A DNA stretch of 64,000 nucleotides from Bradyrhizobium nanningense (GCF_004114535.1 NZ_LBJC01000014.1:124001-188000); one strand, 5' to 3'. Positions 47,149-57,135 are shown, numbered from the stretch's first letter. Program-made: numbers and translations. Notes: generated by a model not told the origin, from the sequence alone.

Positions 47149-47778
47149 ATGTTCCTGATCGGCCAATATGATTCCCCCTTCGTCCGCCGCGTCGCGATTG
47201 CGCTGAAGCTTTACGGCCTCACTTTCGAGCACCAACCGTGGTCGACCTTCGGCGATGCCGACAAGATCGCGCCGTATAATCCGCTGCGCCGCGTGCCGAC
47301 CCTGGTGCTCGACGACGGCGAGGCGTTGATCGAGAGCACAATCATCCTGGATTATCTCGACGAACTCGTCGGCGAGGCGAAGGCGATGCTGCCGCGCAGC
47401 GGCACTGATCGGCGCAAACATTTGCGCATCTGCGCGCTTGCCTCGGGCCTCGGCGACAAGGCGGTCAGCCTGCTCTACGAGCGCGTGCTGCGGACGGAGC
47501 AGCTCGCGCTGTGGGTCGAGCGTTGCCAGGCGCAGATCGGCGACGTCCTGAAAGTGCTCGAGGCCGAGCGCGCCAAGGTGGCAACGCCGTACTGGCTGGG
47601 TGAGCGCATCGGGCACGCCGACGTCGCCGTGGCCTGCGTCGTCCGCTTCACCCGCGAGGCGCATCCGCAGCTGTTCGACGCCTCGCGCTATCCGGCGCTG
47701 AGCGCGCATGCCGAGCGCTGCGAGGCTTTGCCGCCGTTCAAGGAGATCGTACAGCCGCTCGCCCCGCCGAAGGGGTGA
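47149..47778 (+). CDS. Glutathione S-transferase family protein
   Basis: A 209-residue GST. The N-terminal thioredoxin-like domain begins MFLIGQYDSPFVRRVAIALK, with the cis-proline segment RVPTLVLDDGEALIESTIIL (about 47-66) typical of the glutathione site. The C-terminal helical domain contains WLGERIGHADVAVACVVRF. No catalytic Cys is visible in the SPF segment, so it may be a beta/zeta-like transferase with Ser or Tyr. The substrate is unknown. The ATG is at 47149, 129 bases after the ArsR gene, so the two could be cotranscribed. Confidence 0.88.
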   Translation: MFLIGQYDSPFVRRVAIALKLYGLTFEHQPWSTFGDADKIAPYNPLRRVPTLVLDDGEALIESTIILDYLDELVGEAKAMLPRSGTDRRKHLRICALASGLGDKAVSLLYERVLRTEQLALWVERCQAQIGDVLKVLEAERAKVATPYWLGERIGHADVAVACVVRFTREAHPQLFDASRYPALSAHAERCEALPPFKEIVQPLAPPKG

Positions 47779-47785
47779 TGCGCTT

Positions 47786-47943
47786 ACCCTCCCCTGGAGG
47801 GGCAGGGCAATCGCATATGGGGGGCATCTCGCCTGTGGCCATCCTTCGAGACGCCCGCCGTTGGCGGGCCCTCAGGATGAGGACGAGCGGATGCGCGGCG
47901 CCAGTTTCAGCGAGCACCAACGCTGCTTAGCCTCATCCTGAGG
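47786..47943. repeat. Composite palindromic repeat downstream of the GST gene
   Basis: A hairpin ACCCTCCCCTGGAGGGGCAG at its left end, then the pair CCTCAGGATGAGG (47870-47882) and CCTCATCCTGAGG (47931-47943), exact reverse complements 48 bases apart. It makes up about half of the 363-base gene-free stretch 47779-48141. The rest holds a terminator at 48089-48122 and otherwise no gene that I can see. Confidence 0.65.
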
Positions 47944-48088
47944 AGACCGCGATGGGGACCGGAGGTGGGCTTGAGTTGCCCGGGCACATCACTCGGACCG
48001 GCACAGCAGCCGATGATGCAATGTTACCCCTGTTTTGCCCGACGCCGCAACCGCGGCTTCGGCAAGACCGAAATTGCCCAGTCTTATC

Positions 48089-48122
48089 AACCCCATCGCT
48101 ACTGTGCATGGGGTTGTTTTTC
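48089..48122 (+). terminator. Rho-independent terminator reading rightwards, toward metH
   Basis: AACCCCAT (48089-48096) and ATGGGGTT (48108-48115) form an eight-base stem with an 11-base loop, followed by GTTTTTC. It would stop rightward transcripts from the GST gene or from an unannotated RNA in 47944-48088, and protects the convergent metH gene. Confidence 0.8.
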
Positions 48123-48141
48123 AGTTTTCACTTTCCGAGGC

Positions 48142-51100
48142 CTATCCTGCCCCCGCGCGCTTCTTCTGCCAGACCAGATGCACCGCGCAGGTGCAGCCCG
48201 GCGGATGCGAGGCGAGATCCTTCGAGGTCTCGTCGTTCGCCGGCGTTGCCGCAAAGGTCTTGTCGGTCTGCTGCGACGGGATGTAGTTCAGCACCGGCGC
48301 GAGCCAGCGCTCGGTCTCCGCGACGGTCATGCCCTTACGCGCGGCGTAGTCCTCGACCTGATCGCGCTCGATCTTGCCGACGCCGAAATAATAGCTCGCA
48401 GGGTTCGCGAAATAGAGCCCCGACACGCTACTGCCCGGCCACATCGCAAAGCTTTCGGTCAGCTTCACGCCGCAGGTCGCCTCCGCATCGAGCAGCTCGA
48501 ACAGCGTCGCCTTCTCGGTGTGATCGGGCTGCGCGGGATAGCCGGGCGCGGGGCGGATGCCCTGGTATTTCTCCAGGATCAGCTCGTCGTTGGACAGCGT
48601 CTCGCTAGGGGCGTAGGCCCAGAACTCGCGGCGCACGCGGGCATGCATGCGCTCGGCGAAGGCCTCGGCGAGCCGATCGGCCAGCGCCTTGCAAAGGATC
48701 GAGGAATAGTCGTCATTGGCCATCTTGAAGCGATCGGCAACCGCATCCTCGCCGATGCCCGCGGTGACGACGAAGCCGCCGACATAGTCAGGAACGCCTG
48801 CAGGCGCCACGAAGTCGGCAAGCGCCGCGTTGAAGCGTCCCTCGCGCTTCTCGAGCTGTTGGCGCAGCGTGTGCAGCGTCGCGATCTTCTTGGTGCGGCT
48901 CTCGTCGGCATAGAGCGCGATGTCGTCACCTTCAGCGTTCGCCGGCCAGAAGCCGATCGTCGCGCGCGCCCGGAACCACTTTTCCTTGACGATGGTGTCG
49001 AGCATCTTGCGCGCGTCGTCGTAGAGCGAGCGTGCGACTTCGCCGACCTTGGCATCATCGAGAATGGCGGGGAAGCGTCCGGCGAGCTCCCAGGTCTGGA
49101 AGAACGGCGTCCAGTCGATGCAGTCGACGAGCTCGGCGAGATCGTAGTCGTCGAAGCTGCGGATGCCGAGGAAGGTCGGCTTCACCGGCTTGTTCGCGGT
49201 GAAATCGACCGGCACGCGGTTGGCGCGGGCGTCGCTGAGCTTCAGGCGCTTCTTGTCGGCCTGCGCGCGCAGATGCGCGTCCGAGATTTTTGCATATTCG
49301 GCCCGCACCTCGGCGGCATAGGCCTCGCGCTTCTCCGCCGAGAGCAGCGAGGACGCAACGCCGACGGCGCGGCTGGCGTCGTTGACATGGACGACGGGAC
49401 CGGCGCGATAGCTGGGATCGATCTTGACAGCGGTATGCACGCGACTGGTGGTAGCGCCGCCGATCAAGAGCGGCAGCTTGAGGCCTTCGCGCTGCAATTC
49501 GCCGGCGAAGAACGCCATCTCGTCGAGCGAGGGCGTGATCAGGCCCGAGAGACCGACGATGTCGGCCTTCTCCGCCTTCACGGTCTCGACGATCTTCGCC
49601 GCCGGCACCATCACGCCGAGGTCGATGACCTCGAAATTGTTGCACTGGAGCACAATGCCGACGATGTTCTTGCCGATGTCGTGGACATCGCCCTTCACCG
49701 TCGCGAGCACGATCTTGCCGGCGGACGAGGATCCCTCGGTGCCGATGCCGTTTGCGAGATTGCGGGCCTTCTCCTCCTCCATGAACGGCATCAGCCAGGC
49801 CACCGCCTGCTTCATCACGCGGGCGGATTTCACCACCTGCGGCAGGAACATCTTGCCGTCGCCGAAGAGGTCGCCGACCACGTTCATGCCGGCCATTAGC
49901 GGTCCTTCGATGACGTCGAGCGGGCGCGAGGACTTCTTGCGGGCTTCTTCGGTGTCCTGCTCGATGAATTCGGTGATGCCGTGGACCAGCGAATGCGACA
50001 GCCGCTTCTCCACCGGCCATTCGCGCCAGGCGAGATCGGCTTCCTTGGTCTGGGTCTTGTTGCCGCGGAATTTCTCCGCCAGCACGAGTAGCCGCTCGGA
50101 GGCGCCGGGATCACGCTTGAGGACGACGTCCTCGCAGGTCTGGCGCAGCTCCGGATCGATGTCGTCATAGACGATCATCTGTCCGGCATTGACGATGCCC
50201 ATGTCCATGCCGGCCTTGATGGCGTGATACAGGAACACCGAGTGCATGGCCTCGCGCACCGGCTCGTTGCCGCGGAACGAGAACGACAGATTGGAAACGC
50301 CGCCCGAGATATGCGCGCCCGGCAGGTTCTGCCGGATCCAGCGGGTCGCCTCGATGAAGTCGACGCCGTAATTGTTGTGCTCCTCGATGCCGGTCGCGAT
50401 TGCGAAGACGTTCGGATCGAAGATGATGTCCTCAGGCGGGAAGCCGACCTTGTTGACCAGGATGTCGTAGGCGCGCTTGCAGATCTCGGTCTTGCGCGCG
50501 AACGTGTCGGCCTGGCCGACCTCGTCGAACGCCATCACCACGACGGCCGCGCCATGGCGGCGGGCGATCTTGGCTTCGTGAATGAACTTCTCCTCGCCCT
50601 CCTTCATCGAGATCGAGTTCACGACCGGCTTGCCTTGCACACATTTCAGGCCGGCCTCGATCACCGAGAATTTCGAGGAGTCCACCATGACGGGGACGCG
50701 GGCGATGTCGGGCTCGGCGGCGACGAGGTTGAGGAAGGTCACCATCGCAGCTTCGGAGTCGAGCAGACCCTCGTCCATGTTGACGTCGATGATCTGCGCG
50801 CCGTTCTCGACCTGGTCGCGCGCGACCTGCAGCGCGGCGGTGTAGTCGCCGGCGGTGATCAGCTTGCGGAAGCGAGCCGATCCCGTGACGTTGGTGCGCT
50901 CGCCGACGTTGACGAAGGGAATCGCATCGGTCAGCACGAACGGCTCGAGGCCGGACAGCCGCAGGCGCGGGGTGATCTCGGGCACGATGCGCGGCTTGTG
51001 CGGGGCGACGGCAGCCGCAATCGCCGCAATATGTTCCGGCGTGGTGCCGCAACAGCCGCCGACGATGTTGACGAGGCCGTCTCGGGCGAATTCGCCGACG

Positions 51101-51990
51101 AGGCGGGCCATGTATTCCGGCGTCTCGTCATACTGGCCGAACTCGTTGGGCAGGCCGGCGTTCGGATAAGCGCAGACCAGCGTATCGGCGACGCGGCCGA
51201 TATCGGCGATATGCGCGCGCAAATCTTCGGCGCCGAGCGCGCAGTTGAAGCCGATGGTGATGGGCTTGGCGTGCCGCACCGAGTTCCAGAACGCCTCCGG
51301 CATCTGGCCCGAGAGCAGGCGGCCGGACTTGTCCGTGATGGTGCCCGACACCATCACGGGCATGTCGATGCCGCTCTCGTCGGTGATCTCGGCGATCGCA
51401 TAGAGCGCCGCCTTGGCGTTCAGCGTGTCGAAGATGGTTTCGACCAGCAAGAGGTCGACGCCGCCGTCGAGCATGCCACGGATCTGCTCGCCATAGGATT
51501 TGCGCAAATCGTCGAAGGTGACGGCGCGGTAGCCGGGATTGGAAACATCCGGCGAGATCGAAGCGGTGCGGTTGGTCGGGCCGATCGCGCCCGCGACGAA
51601 GCGCGGCTTGCCGTCCTCGGCCTCGACGCGGCGCGCGGCATTGCCGGCGAGGCGGGCGCCTTCGCGCGCCATCTCGTAGACGATGTCGGTGAGGTCGTAA
51701 TCGGCTTGCGCGATCGAGGTGGTGGAGAACGTGTTGGTCGCGACGATGTCGGCGCCGGCGCGCAAATAAGCGGCGTGGATGTCCTCGATCGCCTGCGGCT
51801 GGGTCAGGATCAACAAATCGTTGTTGCCGCGCAGGTCGCGATGGAAGTTCTTGAAGCGCTCGCCGCGGAACGCCTTCTCGTCGAACTGCAGATTCTGGAT
51901 CATCGTGCCCATGGCGCCGTCGAGCACCAGGATGCGCTCGCGCGCGGCGTTGAGCAGGGCAGTTCGCTTGGCGGAAACGGGTACGGTCAT
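48142..51990 (-). CDS. metH: Cobalamin-dependent methionine synthase
   Basis: A 1282-residue full-length MetH that transfers the methyl group of 5-methyltetrahydrofolate to homocysteine through methylcobalamin. The homocysteine domain has the zinc cysteines Cys250 (FNCALG), Cys313 and Cys314 ([10 protein letters not shown]). The folate domain follows (about 345-640), then the cobalamin domain with DVHDIGKN, where His770 is the lower cobalt ligand. The C-terminal activation domain (about 930-1250) contains [12 protein letters not shown]. The ATG at 51990 is six bases after the metF stop. No B12 riboswitch fits in that gap, so the two genes share one promoter upstream of metF. Confidence 0.96.
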   Translation of the reverse strand: MTVPVSAKRTALLNAARERILVLDGAMGTMIQNLQFDEKAFRGERFKNFHRDLRGNNDLLILTQPQAIEDIHAAYLRAGADIVATNTFSTTSIAQADYDLTDIVYEMAREGARLAGNAARRVEAEDGKPRFVAGAIGPTNRTASISPDVSNPGYRAVTFDDLRKSYGEQIRGMLDGGVDLLLVETIFDTLNAKAALYAIAEITDESGIDMPVMVSGTITDKSGRLLSGQMPEAFWNSVRHAKPITIGFNCALGAEDLRAHIADIGRVADTLVCAYPNAGLPNEFGQYDETPEYMARLVGEFARDGLVNIVGGCCGTTPEHIAAIAAAVAPHKPRIVPEITPRLRLSGLEPFVLTDAIPFVNVGERTNVTGSARFRKLITAGDYTAALQVARDQVENGAQIIDVNMDEGLLDSEAAMVTFLNLVAAEPDIARVPVMVDSSKFSVIEAGLKCVQGKPVVNSISMKEGEEKFIHEAKIARRHGAAVVVMAFDEVGQADTFARKTEICKRAYDILVNKVGFPPEDIIFDPNVFAIATGIEEHNNYGVDFIEATRWIRQNLPGAHISGGVSNLSFSFRGNEPVREAMHSVFLYHAIKAGMDMGIVNAGQMIVYDDIDPELRQTCEDVVLKRDPGASERLLVLAEKFRGNKTQTKEADLAWREWPVEKRLSHSLVHGITEFIEQDTEEARKKSSRPLDVIEGPLMAGMNVVGDLFGDGKMFLPQVVKSARVMKQAVAWLMPFMEEEKARNLANGIGTEGSSSAGKIVLATVKGDVHDIGKNIVGIVLQCNNFEVIDLGVMVPAAKIVETVKAEKADIVGLSGLITPSLDEMAFFAGELQREGLKLPLLIGGATTSRVHTAVKIDPSYRAGPVVHVNDASRAVGVASSLLSAEKREAYAAEVRAEYAKISDAHLRAQADKKRLKLSDARANRVPVDFTANKPVKPTFLGIRSFDDYDLAELVDCIDWTPFFQTWELAGRFPAILDDAKVGEVARSLYDDARKMLDTIVKEKWFRARATIGFWPANAEGDDIALYADESRTKKIATLHTLRQQLEKREGRFNAALADFVAPAGVPDYVGGFVVTAGIGEDAVADRFKMANDDYSSILCKALADRLAEAFAERMHARVRREFWAYAPSETLSNDELILEKYQGIRPAPGYPAQPDHTEKATLFELLDAEATCGVKLTESFAMWPGSSVSGLYFANPASYYFGVGKIERDQVEDYAARKGMTVAETERWLAPVLNYIPSQQTDKTFAATPANDETSKDLASHPPGCTCAVHLVWQKKRAGAG

Positions 51991-51996
51991 TTTCTC

Positions 51997-52917
51997 TTAC
52001 GCAGCCTTCTGAGCGCTCTTGGCGCGAATGCCGAGCAAATGGCTGATCGCGAACACGAGATCGGCGCGGTTCATGGTGTAGAAATGGAAGGTGTCGACGC
52101 CGTGCTTGGCGAGCTTCTGCACCTGGCCGGCGGCGACGGTTGCGGCCACCAGCTTGCGGGTCTCGGCATCGTCGTCGAGGCCCTCGAATTTCGCGGCGAA
52201 CCAGTCCGGCACGGTGGTGCCGGCGCGGGTGACGAAATTCCGGGCCTGCTTGAAATTGTGCATGGGCATGATGCCCGGCACGATCGGAATGTTGATGCCG
52301 CGGGCGCGGACGCGGTCGAGATAGCGGAAGTAGAGGTCGTTATCGAAGAACACCTGGGTGATCGCGCGGGTCGCGCCCGCGTCGACCTTGGCCTTCAGCG
52401 TGTCGATGTCGGCATCGAAGTCGCGCGCTTCGGGATGCTTCTCGGGATAGGCCGAGACGGACACTTCCATATCGGCATGCCGCTTCTTGATTCCCGCGAC
52501 GAGCTCGGCGGAGCTCTGGTAGCCGTCGGGATGGCTGGCATAGGGCGTGCCGATGCCGCCGGCGGGATCGCCCCGCAGGCCGACGATGTGGCGGACGCCG
52601 ACCTCGTGATAGCGGTCGACGATCTCGTCGATCTCGCCGCGCGAAGCTCCGACGCAGGTCAAATGCGCTGCCGGCAGCAGCGTGGTTTCCTTCAGGATGC
52701 GGGCAATGGTCGCATGGGTGCGCTCGCGGGTCGAGCCGCCGGCTCCGTAGGTCACCGAGACGAATTTCGGGTCGAGCGGGGCGAGCCGGTTGATGGTCTC
52801 CCAGAGATTGCGCTCCATCTCCTCGGTCTTGGGCGGAAAGAACTCGAAGGAGATCGCAGGCCGCGTCAGGTGCCCGTCTTGCCCATCGGTCCGGGCAGGA
52901 ATCGTCAGATCGGTCAT
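51997..52917 (-). CDS. metF: 5,10-Methylenetetrahydrofolate reductase
   Basis: A 306-residue FAD-dependent TIM-barrel enzyme that supplies 5-methyltetrahydrofolate to MetH. Family markers are SFEFFPPKTEEMERNLW (about 24-40), SVTYGAGGSTRERTH (about 54-68) and the folate-side HLTCVGASRGEID. The ATG at 52917 is preferred with GGAG 11 bases upstream; a GTG at 52929 is an alternative but has no spacing for a ribosome-binding site. It is the first gene of metF-metH. A 22-base palindrome overlaps a candidate promoter 143-172 bases upstream. Confidence 0.94.
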   Translation of the reverse strand: MTDLTIPARTDGQDGHLTRPAISFEFFPPKTEEMERNLWETINRLAPLDPKFVSVTYGAGGSTRERTHATIARILKETTLLPAAHLTCVGASRGEIDEIVDRYHEVGVRHIVGLRGDPAGGIGTPYASHPDGYQSSAELVAGIKKRHADMEVSVSAYPEKHPEARDFDADIDTLKAKVDAGATRAITQVFFDNDLYFRYLDRVRARGINIPIVPGIMPMHNFKQARNFVTRAGTTVPDWFAAKFEGLDDDAETRKLVAATVAAGQVQKLAKHGVDTFHFYTMNRADLVFAISHLLGIRAKSAQKAA

Positions 52918-53059
52918 GGCACCACGCACTCCAGATTTGTCGCCAAAGAATTTTCGTCAGGTTTCGGCGGCCGACGGTCAGGTCTCGCTTGGAAGCCCAA
53001 GATAAGCCAAAGGCGGGTTGATCGACAGCCCATCGGAAATGGGAAGTGGCCCACTTATG

Positions 53060-53081
53060 CCAATAATTCCGGAATTATTGG
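53060..53081. promoter_or_regulatory. Perfect 22-base palindrome upstream of metF
   Basis: CCAATAATTCC is followed directly by its exact reverse complement GGAATTATTGG. It lies in a locally AT-rich stretch (about 53050-53215) within the 411-base gap 52918-53328 between metF and the LLM gene. A second, weaker hairpin ATAATAT-CAAT-ATATTAT follows to the right. Apart from these and the promoter I see no gene in that gap. Confidence 0.6.
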
Positions 53082-53092
53082 TCGAATGTCAA
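53063..53092 (-). promoter_or_regulatory. Candidate promoter of metF-metH
   Basis: On the minus strand TTGACA (53092-53087), 18 bases, then AATTAT (53068-53063). The -10 falls inside the 22-base palindrome, so a repressor bound there would block the polymerase. Confidence 0.45.
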
Positions 53093-53328
53093 TTTTTGTG
53101 GGACATTGGTATTCCTATAAAATGCGCATAATATCAATATATTATAGAGCAAGCGAGGCTGATTTGGGGAAACTTCAGATGATGGGCAGGCCGAAATAAA
53201 TGTTGTCCAGATGTTAATTGGCCCATCAGCTCGCTACGACCAACCCGCTCCGGCTCGTGGTCCGCACACGTCAGACCTGCGCAGCCGGCCCATTGTCGCC
53301 GCGCGGCCCTCCATTAGGTTAAGCCGCC

Positions 53329-54348
53329 ATGATCCCGCTCTCCGTCCTCGACCTCTCCGTCGTCACATCAGGCACCAAGCCTGCCGCGGCGCTGCGCAAT
53401 AGCATCGACCTGGCGCGCCATGTCGATGGCCTCGGCTATGTCCGCTACTGGCTCGCCGAGCACCACAACCTTGCCTCGGTCGCGAGCCCGGCGCCCGACG
53501 TCATGATCGGCCAGATCGCGGCGGTGACGAAGCATATCCGCGTCGGCTCCGGCGGGGTGATGCTGCCCAACCACGCCCCTCTGGTCGTCGCCGAGCGCTT
53601 CAAGATGCTGGAGGCGCTGTTTCCCGGCCGGATCGATCTCGGTCTCGGCCGCGCCCCCGGCACCGACGGTGCGACGGCTTACGCTCTGCGCAGCCGGCTC
53701 GACCGCCGCGAGGGCGACGATTTCCTGGAGCGGCTGCACGAGCTGATTCTGTGGCAGACGCGCGAATTCCCCGCTGGGCACCCCTACAACAACGTCGTCG
53801 CCATGCCCGATGACACCGCCCTGCCGCCGATCTGGCTGCTCGGCTCCAGCGATTATTCCTCGGAGCTGGCCGCGCAGATCGGCATGGGCTTCGCCTTCGC
53901 CCATCACTTCGCGTCCCACGATGCCGTTGATGCGATGGTGCATTACCGCAACCGCTTCCAGCCCTCGGCGTGGCGCGCCACCCCGCACGCGATCCTCGCG
54001 GTTGCCGTCATCGCCGCCGATACCGACGCGGAGGCCGAACGGCTCGCTTCTTCGTTCGACCTCAACCGGCTGCGTCGCGACCGCGGTCAATATCTGCCGC
54101 TGCCAAGCGTCGAGGAGGCGCTGGCCTATCCTTACTCCGACGCTGAACGCACCTCGATCCTGCGCAACCGTTCCCGCCTGTTCGTCGGCAGCCCCGCGAC
54201 GGTGCAGAGGAAGCTGCAGCTGTTGATCGAGGCGAGCAAGCCGGACGAGTTGATGGTGATCACCGCCGTGTACGATCACGAGGCGCGGAAGAAATCGTAT
54301 TCGCTGCTCGCGGAGGCGTTTGGGTTGGTGAAGAGAGAAGCCGCCTAA
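53329..54348 (+). CDS. LLM-class flavin-dependent oxidoreductase (luciferase-like)
   Basis: A 339-residue bacterial luciferase-like monooxygenase of the subgroup that starts [18 protein letters not shown]. Other family sequences are [18 protein letters not shown] (about 43-60), [19 protein letters not shown] (about 82-100) and [11 protein letters not shown] (about 107-117). These proteins use FMNH2 or F420-like cofactors, but the substrates of this subgroup are mostly unknown. The ATG at 53329 is the first in the coding frame after the AT-rich gap. It is divergent from metF, with no evident functional link. Confidence 0.9.
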   Translation: MIPLSVLDLSVVTSGTKPAAALRNSIDLARHVDGLGYVRYWLAEHHNLASVASPAPDVMIGQIAAVTKHIRVGSGGVMLPNHAPLVVAERFKMLEALFPGRIDLGLGRAPGTDGATAYALRSRLDRREGDDFLERLHELILWQTREFPAGHPYNNVVAMPDDTALPPIWLLGSSDYSSELAAQIGMGFAFAHHFASHDAVDAMVHYRNRFQPSAWRATPHAILAVAVIAADTDAEAERLASSFDLNRLRRDRGQYLPLPSVEEALAYPYSDAERTSILRNRSRLFVGSPATVQRKLQLLIEASKPDELMVITAVYDHEARKKSYSLLAEAFGLVKREAA

Positions 54349-54356
54349 CCCGCTCT

Positions 54357-54494
54357 TGTGCCCTGGACGCAGCGCAGCGCTCCCGGCGATGCGAAGCATC
54401 GTCCGGTGCGGTGCGCTGCAGAGCCGGGGCCCATCGCGCGGCTGGCTATTGCGGCCTCTGGGTCCCGGCTCGCGCTTCGCGCGTCCGGGACACG
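54357..54494. repeat. Dispersed palindromic repeat (CCGGACGCAGCGCAGCGC family), copy 3
   Basis: Begins TGTGCCCTGGACGCAGCGCA and ends GCGCGTCCGGGACACG, with GCTGCAGAGCCGGGGCCCATC inside, as in the copy at 9023-9150. It fills the gap between the convergent LLM and pheA genes. Confidence 0.75.
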
Positions 54495-54497
54495 AAA

Positions 54498-55358
54498 CTA
54501 ATCCTGCTGCGCTTCGCTGAACGTTGCGCGGAACGGATGGCCCGGATACACGCCGACGATGCGGAATTCGCGCGAGAAGAACTTCAGCTCCTCGATGGCG
54601 AAGGCGAGACCCTTGTCCTCGGGGTGGCCGTCGACGTCGGCGTAGAACTGTGTGGCGAAGAAATTGCCGTCGACCATGTAGCTCTCGAGCTTGGTCATGT
54701 TGACGCCGTTGGTGGCAAAGCCGCCGAGCGCCTTGTAGAGCGCGGCCGGCAAGTTGCGCACGCGGAACACGAACGTCGTGACCAGCGGGCCGGAGCCCTG
54801 CGCGGCCCATTTCGGCTCGCGCGCCAGCACCACGAAGCGTGTGGTGTTGTGGGCCTCGTCCTCGATGTCCTCGGCGAGGATGTCGAGGCCGTAGATCTTT
54901 GCGGCGAGGCGCGAGGCGATCGCGGCGACGGTCTTGTCATTGCGTTCGGAGATGTCGCGGGCGCTGCCGGCGGTGTCGGCGTGCACGATCGGCTTGATGC
55001 CGAGTTTGCGGATGATGCGCCGGCACTGGCCGAGCGCATGCACATGGCTCTCGACGCTCTTGATGTCTTCGAGCCTGGTCCCCTTCACCGCCATCAATTG
55101 ATGCCGAACGGGGAGGAACCACTCACCGATGATGAAGAGGCCGGAGGCCGGCAACAGATGATGGATGTCGGCGACGCGACCGGCGACCGAGTTCTCGATC
55201 GGGATCATGCCGAGATCGGCCTCGCCCGACGAGATCGCCGACAGCGCGTCCTCGAAGGTGGCGCAGGCCATCGGCTCGGCGTCGGGATAGGCCTCGACGA
55301 TGGCGATGTGCGAATTGGCCCCGGGCTCGCCCTGGAATGCGATTTTCAGCTTGGTCAT
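54498..55358 (-). CDS. pheA: Prephenate dehydratase
   Basis: A 286-residue monofunctional prephenate dehydratase that makes phenylpyruvate for phenylalanine synthesis. The catalytic TRF motif is at residues 173-175 (NTTRFVVLA), the N-terminal FQGEPGANSH and MIPIENSVAGRV segments are typical, and the ACT domain (about 195-275) contains GVNMTKLESYMVDG in the place of the ESRP allosteric motif, so feedback control by phenylalanine is likely. There is no chorismate mutase domain. The ATG at 55358 lies 38 bases after the kdsB stop; the two are probably cotranscribed. Confidence 0.94.
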   Translation of the reverse strand: MTKLKIAFQGEPGANSHIAIVEAYPDAEPMACATFEDALSAISSGEADLGMIPIENSVAGRVADIHHLLPASGLFIIGEWFLPVRHQLMAVKGTRLEDIKSVESHVHALGQCRRIIRKLGIKPIVHADTAGSARDISERNDKTVAAIASRLAAKIYGLDILAEDIEDEAHNTTRFVVLAREPKWAAQGSGPLVTTFVFRVRNLPAALYKALGGFATNGVNMTKLESYMVDGNFFATQFYADVDGHPEDKGLAFAIEELKFFSREFRIVGVYPGHPFRATFSEAQQD

Positions 55359-55396
55359 GTCTTAATAGTGCTCCTGCCGCGCCTTGTAGCAGCCGC

Positions 55397-56137
55397 TCAG
55401 GATTTGGAAAGGATGCTGCGCGCGGTTTCGAGATCGGGCGGCGTGTCGACGCCGCGGGGCAGGATGTCGACGATCATGATGTCGATGCGCATGCCGGCTT
55501 CGACTGCGCGGAGCTGCTCCAGGCTTTCCTGGCGCTCCAGCGGCGAAGGCGGCAGCGACACGAACCGCTCCAGCGCAGCGCGGCGGTAAGCATAGAGGCC
55601 GATATGGTGGTAGCGCGGTCCGTTGCCGTAGGGCGCGGTGGCGCGGGTGAAATATAGAGCCCGCAGCCGCCGCGGTCCGATCGGCGAGCCGACGGCCTTC
55701 ACGACGCTCGGGGCAAGATCCTCCTCCTCGGTGTGGATCTGCGAGGCCAGCGTTACGATATCGACCGCCGGATCGGCGAAGGGCGGCAGCACCTCGCGGA
55801 TGGTCTGCGGCGTGATCGTCGGGAAATCGCCCTGCAGATTGATCACGATCTCGGTCTTGCCCTCAGGGTCGAGCTTCTGCATGGCCTCGTGGATGCGGTC
55901 CGAGCCAGAAGGGTGGTCGGCGCGCGTCATCACGGCTTCGCCGCCATGGGCTGCGACGACCGAGGCGATCTCCGGCGTGTCGGTTGCGACCGCGACCCGG
56001 CCGATTGCGGCGGCCTCTGCGCGGCGTAGCACGTGCACGATCATCGGCAGGCCCGCGATATCGGCGAGCGGCTTGCCGGGCAGGCGGGTGGCGGCCATGC
56101 GGGCCGGGATCAGCACCAGGATGCGAGGATCGATCAT
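55397..56137 (-). CDS. kdsB: 3-Deoxy-manno-octulosonate cytidylyltransferase
   Basis: A 246-residue CMP-KDO synthetase that activates KDO with CTP for lipid A core assembly in the cytoplasm. The nucleotide-binding start is [19 protein letters not shown] (about 9-27); QGDFPTI (about 101-107) and the C-terminal half with [13 protein letters not shown] are characteristic. The length is normal. Directly upstream of the ATG lie two tandem 14-base repeats that leave no recognisable Shine-Dalgarno sequence. It is followed by pheA. Confidence 0.94.
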   Translation of the reverse strand: MIDPRILVLIPARMAATRLPGKPLADIAGLPMIVHVLRRAEAAAIGRVAVATDTPEIASVVAAHGGEAVMTRADHPSGSDRIHEAMQKLDPEGKTEIVINLQGDFPTITPQTIREVLPPFADPAVDIVTLASQIHTEEEDLAPSVVKAVGSPIGPRRLRALYFTRATAPYGNGPRYHHIGLYAYRRAALERFVSLPPSPLERQESLEQLRAVEAGMRIDIMIVDILPRGVDTPPDLETARSILSKS

Positions 56138-56165
56138 GGGTTCAAGTTCTTGGGTTCAAGTTCTT
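56138..56165. repeat. Two tandem 14-base repeats abutting the kdsB start
   Basis: GGGTTCAAGTTCTT is present twice without a gap (56138-56151 and 56152-56165), and a partial third copy GGGGTCAAG follows. It begins at the base next to the kdsB start codon. Confidence 0.75.
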
Positions 56166-56384
56166 GGGGTCAAGGGCCTGGAAACGGGGCGTTTTTCGCG
56201 CCGAGAAATGGAGTGGGGACGGGCTGCAAGCGGGGTCGCTTATACGGGTTGCCAGACCCCGGGCAAACCGATATCTCAATGGCAAAACTCGGGGAAACGA
56301 TCAGGAACGTTTGATTCTCCCGAGGCTCGTCCTGGCGGCCGCCTGGCCGCTCGATCCTTCTTGCGGTGTGGGGCCTGGCCGGAA

Positions 56385-56939
56385 ATGGACTCTTTCGAAC
56401 TCAATAAAATTCTCGGTGCCGTGCTCGGCACCTGTCTGATCCTGCTGGTGACGAGCTTCACCGCGAGTGCGCTGTTCTCGCCCAAGATGCCGGAAAAGCC
56501 GGGCTTCGAGATCGCCGTGAAGGAAGATGCCGGCCACGGCAAGGAAGGCGGCGGCGCTGCTGCTGCCTCCGCCGAGCCGATCGAAAAGCTGCTCCAGGCC
56601 GCCTCGGTCGAGAAGGGTGCCGCGGCCGCCAAGAAGTGTGGCGCCTGCCACACCTTCGAAAAGGGCGGCCCGAATCGCGTCGGTCCGAACCTTTACGGCG
56701 TCGTCGGCGAGGCGAAGGGCGAGGGCCGCGGGTTCAACTTCTCGGCCGCGATGAAAGGCAAGGGCGGCACCTGGACCTTCGACGATCTCAACAAGTTCAT
56801 TGCCAATCCGAAGGGCTTCATCCCGGGCACCGCGATGGGCTTCGCCGGTATTCCCAAGGACTCCGAGCGCGCCGACGTCATTGCCTATTTGAATTCGCTG
56901 TCGGAGCATCCGCAGCCGCTGCCGACCGCGTCGAAGTAA
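56385..56939 (+). CDS. cycM: Membrane-anchored cytochrome c (CycM-type)
   Basis: A 184-residue class I cytochrome c. Residues about 10-30 form an uncleaved N-terminal anchor (ILGAVLGTCLILLVTSF), followed by a charged Ala/Gly-rich linker and the haem domain with CGACH (85-89) and a methionine ligand in GTAMGF. It is the layout of Bradyrhizobium CycM, which carries electrons between the bc1 complex and the aa3 oxidase in the periplasm. The ATG at 56385 has GGAAA directly upstream. A strong terminator follows. Confidence 0.92.
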   Translation: MDSFELNKILGAVLGTCLILLVTSFTASALFSPKMPEKPGFEIAVKEDAGHGKEGGGAAAASAEPIEKLLQAASVEKGAAAAKKCGACHTFEKGGPNRVGPNLYGVVGEAKGEGRGFNFSAAMKGKGGTWTFDDLNKFIANPKGFIPGTAMGFAGIPKDSERADVIAYLNSLSEHPQPLPTASK

Positions 56940-56963
56940 GGCGTCAAAAGCCTGCTCTCGAAG

Positions 56964-56993
56964 AAACGGCCAGGCTGAAAAGCCTGGCCGTTT
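56964..56993 (+). terminator. Rho-independent terminator of cycM
   Basis: AAACGGCCAGGCT and AGCCTGGCCGTTT form a perfect 13-base stem with a GAAA loop, followed by CGTTAT. It lies 24 bases after the cycM stop. Confidence 0.88.
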
Positions 56994-57111
56994 CGTTATC
57001 CGGGCCTCGCGGCGAATTTATCGGGGCGTTTGGCCGCATCTGACGGGCCTCCGGCCTTTCAAGATGAGGAAAAAGCAACATATTCGGTCGAAACCTCGCC
57101 TATATTGGGAA

Positions 57112-57135
57112 CTTAAAGGAGTAGCCTCCTTCAAG
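57112..57135 (+). promoter_or_regulatory. Hairpin in the leader of the yej-type operon
   Basis: CTTAAAGGAG (57112-57121), loop TAGC, then CTCCTTCAAG (57126-57135); nine of ten pairs match. It contains an AAGGAG sequence 28 bases before the TTG start and could affect translation. Confidence 0.35.

Noticed and set aside
47965..49899. A 644-codon open frame on the + strand opposite the end of metH
   Set aside because: It overlaps the activation and cobalamin domains of metH in antisense and shows no domain. Its start lies in repeat DNA.
51991..51996. Cobalamin riboswitch in front of metH
   Set aside because: Only six bases separate metF and metH, far too few for a riboswitch.
50224..53199. A 991-codon open frame on the + strand opposite metH and metF
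   Set aside because: It is entirely antisense to two well-recognised genes, and its translation is rich in Arg, Asp, Val and His without any motif.
52918..53328. SAM- or SAH-responsive riboswitch upstream of metF
   Set aside because: I could not build a known SAM or SAH fold from the sequence; the dominant feature is a short DNA palindrome in a promoter.
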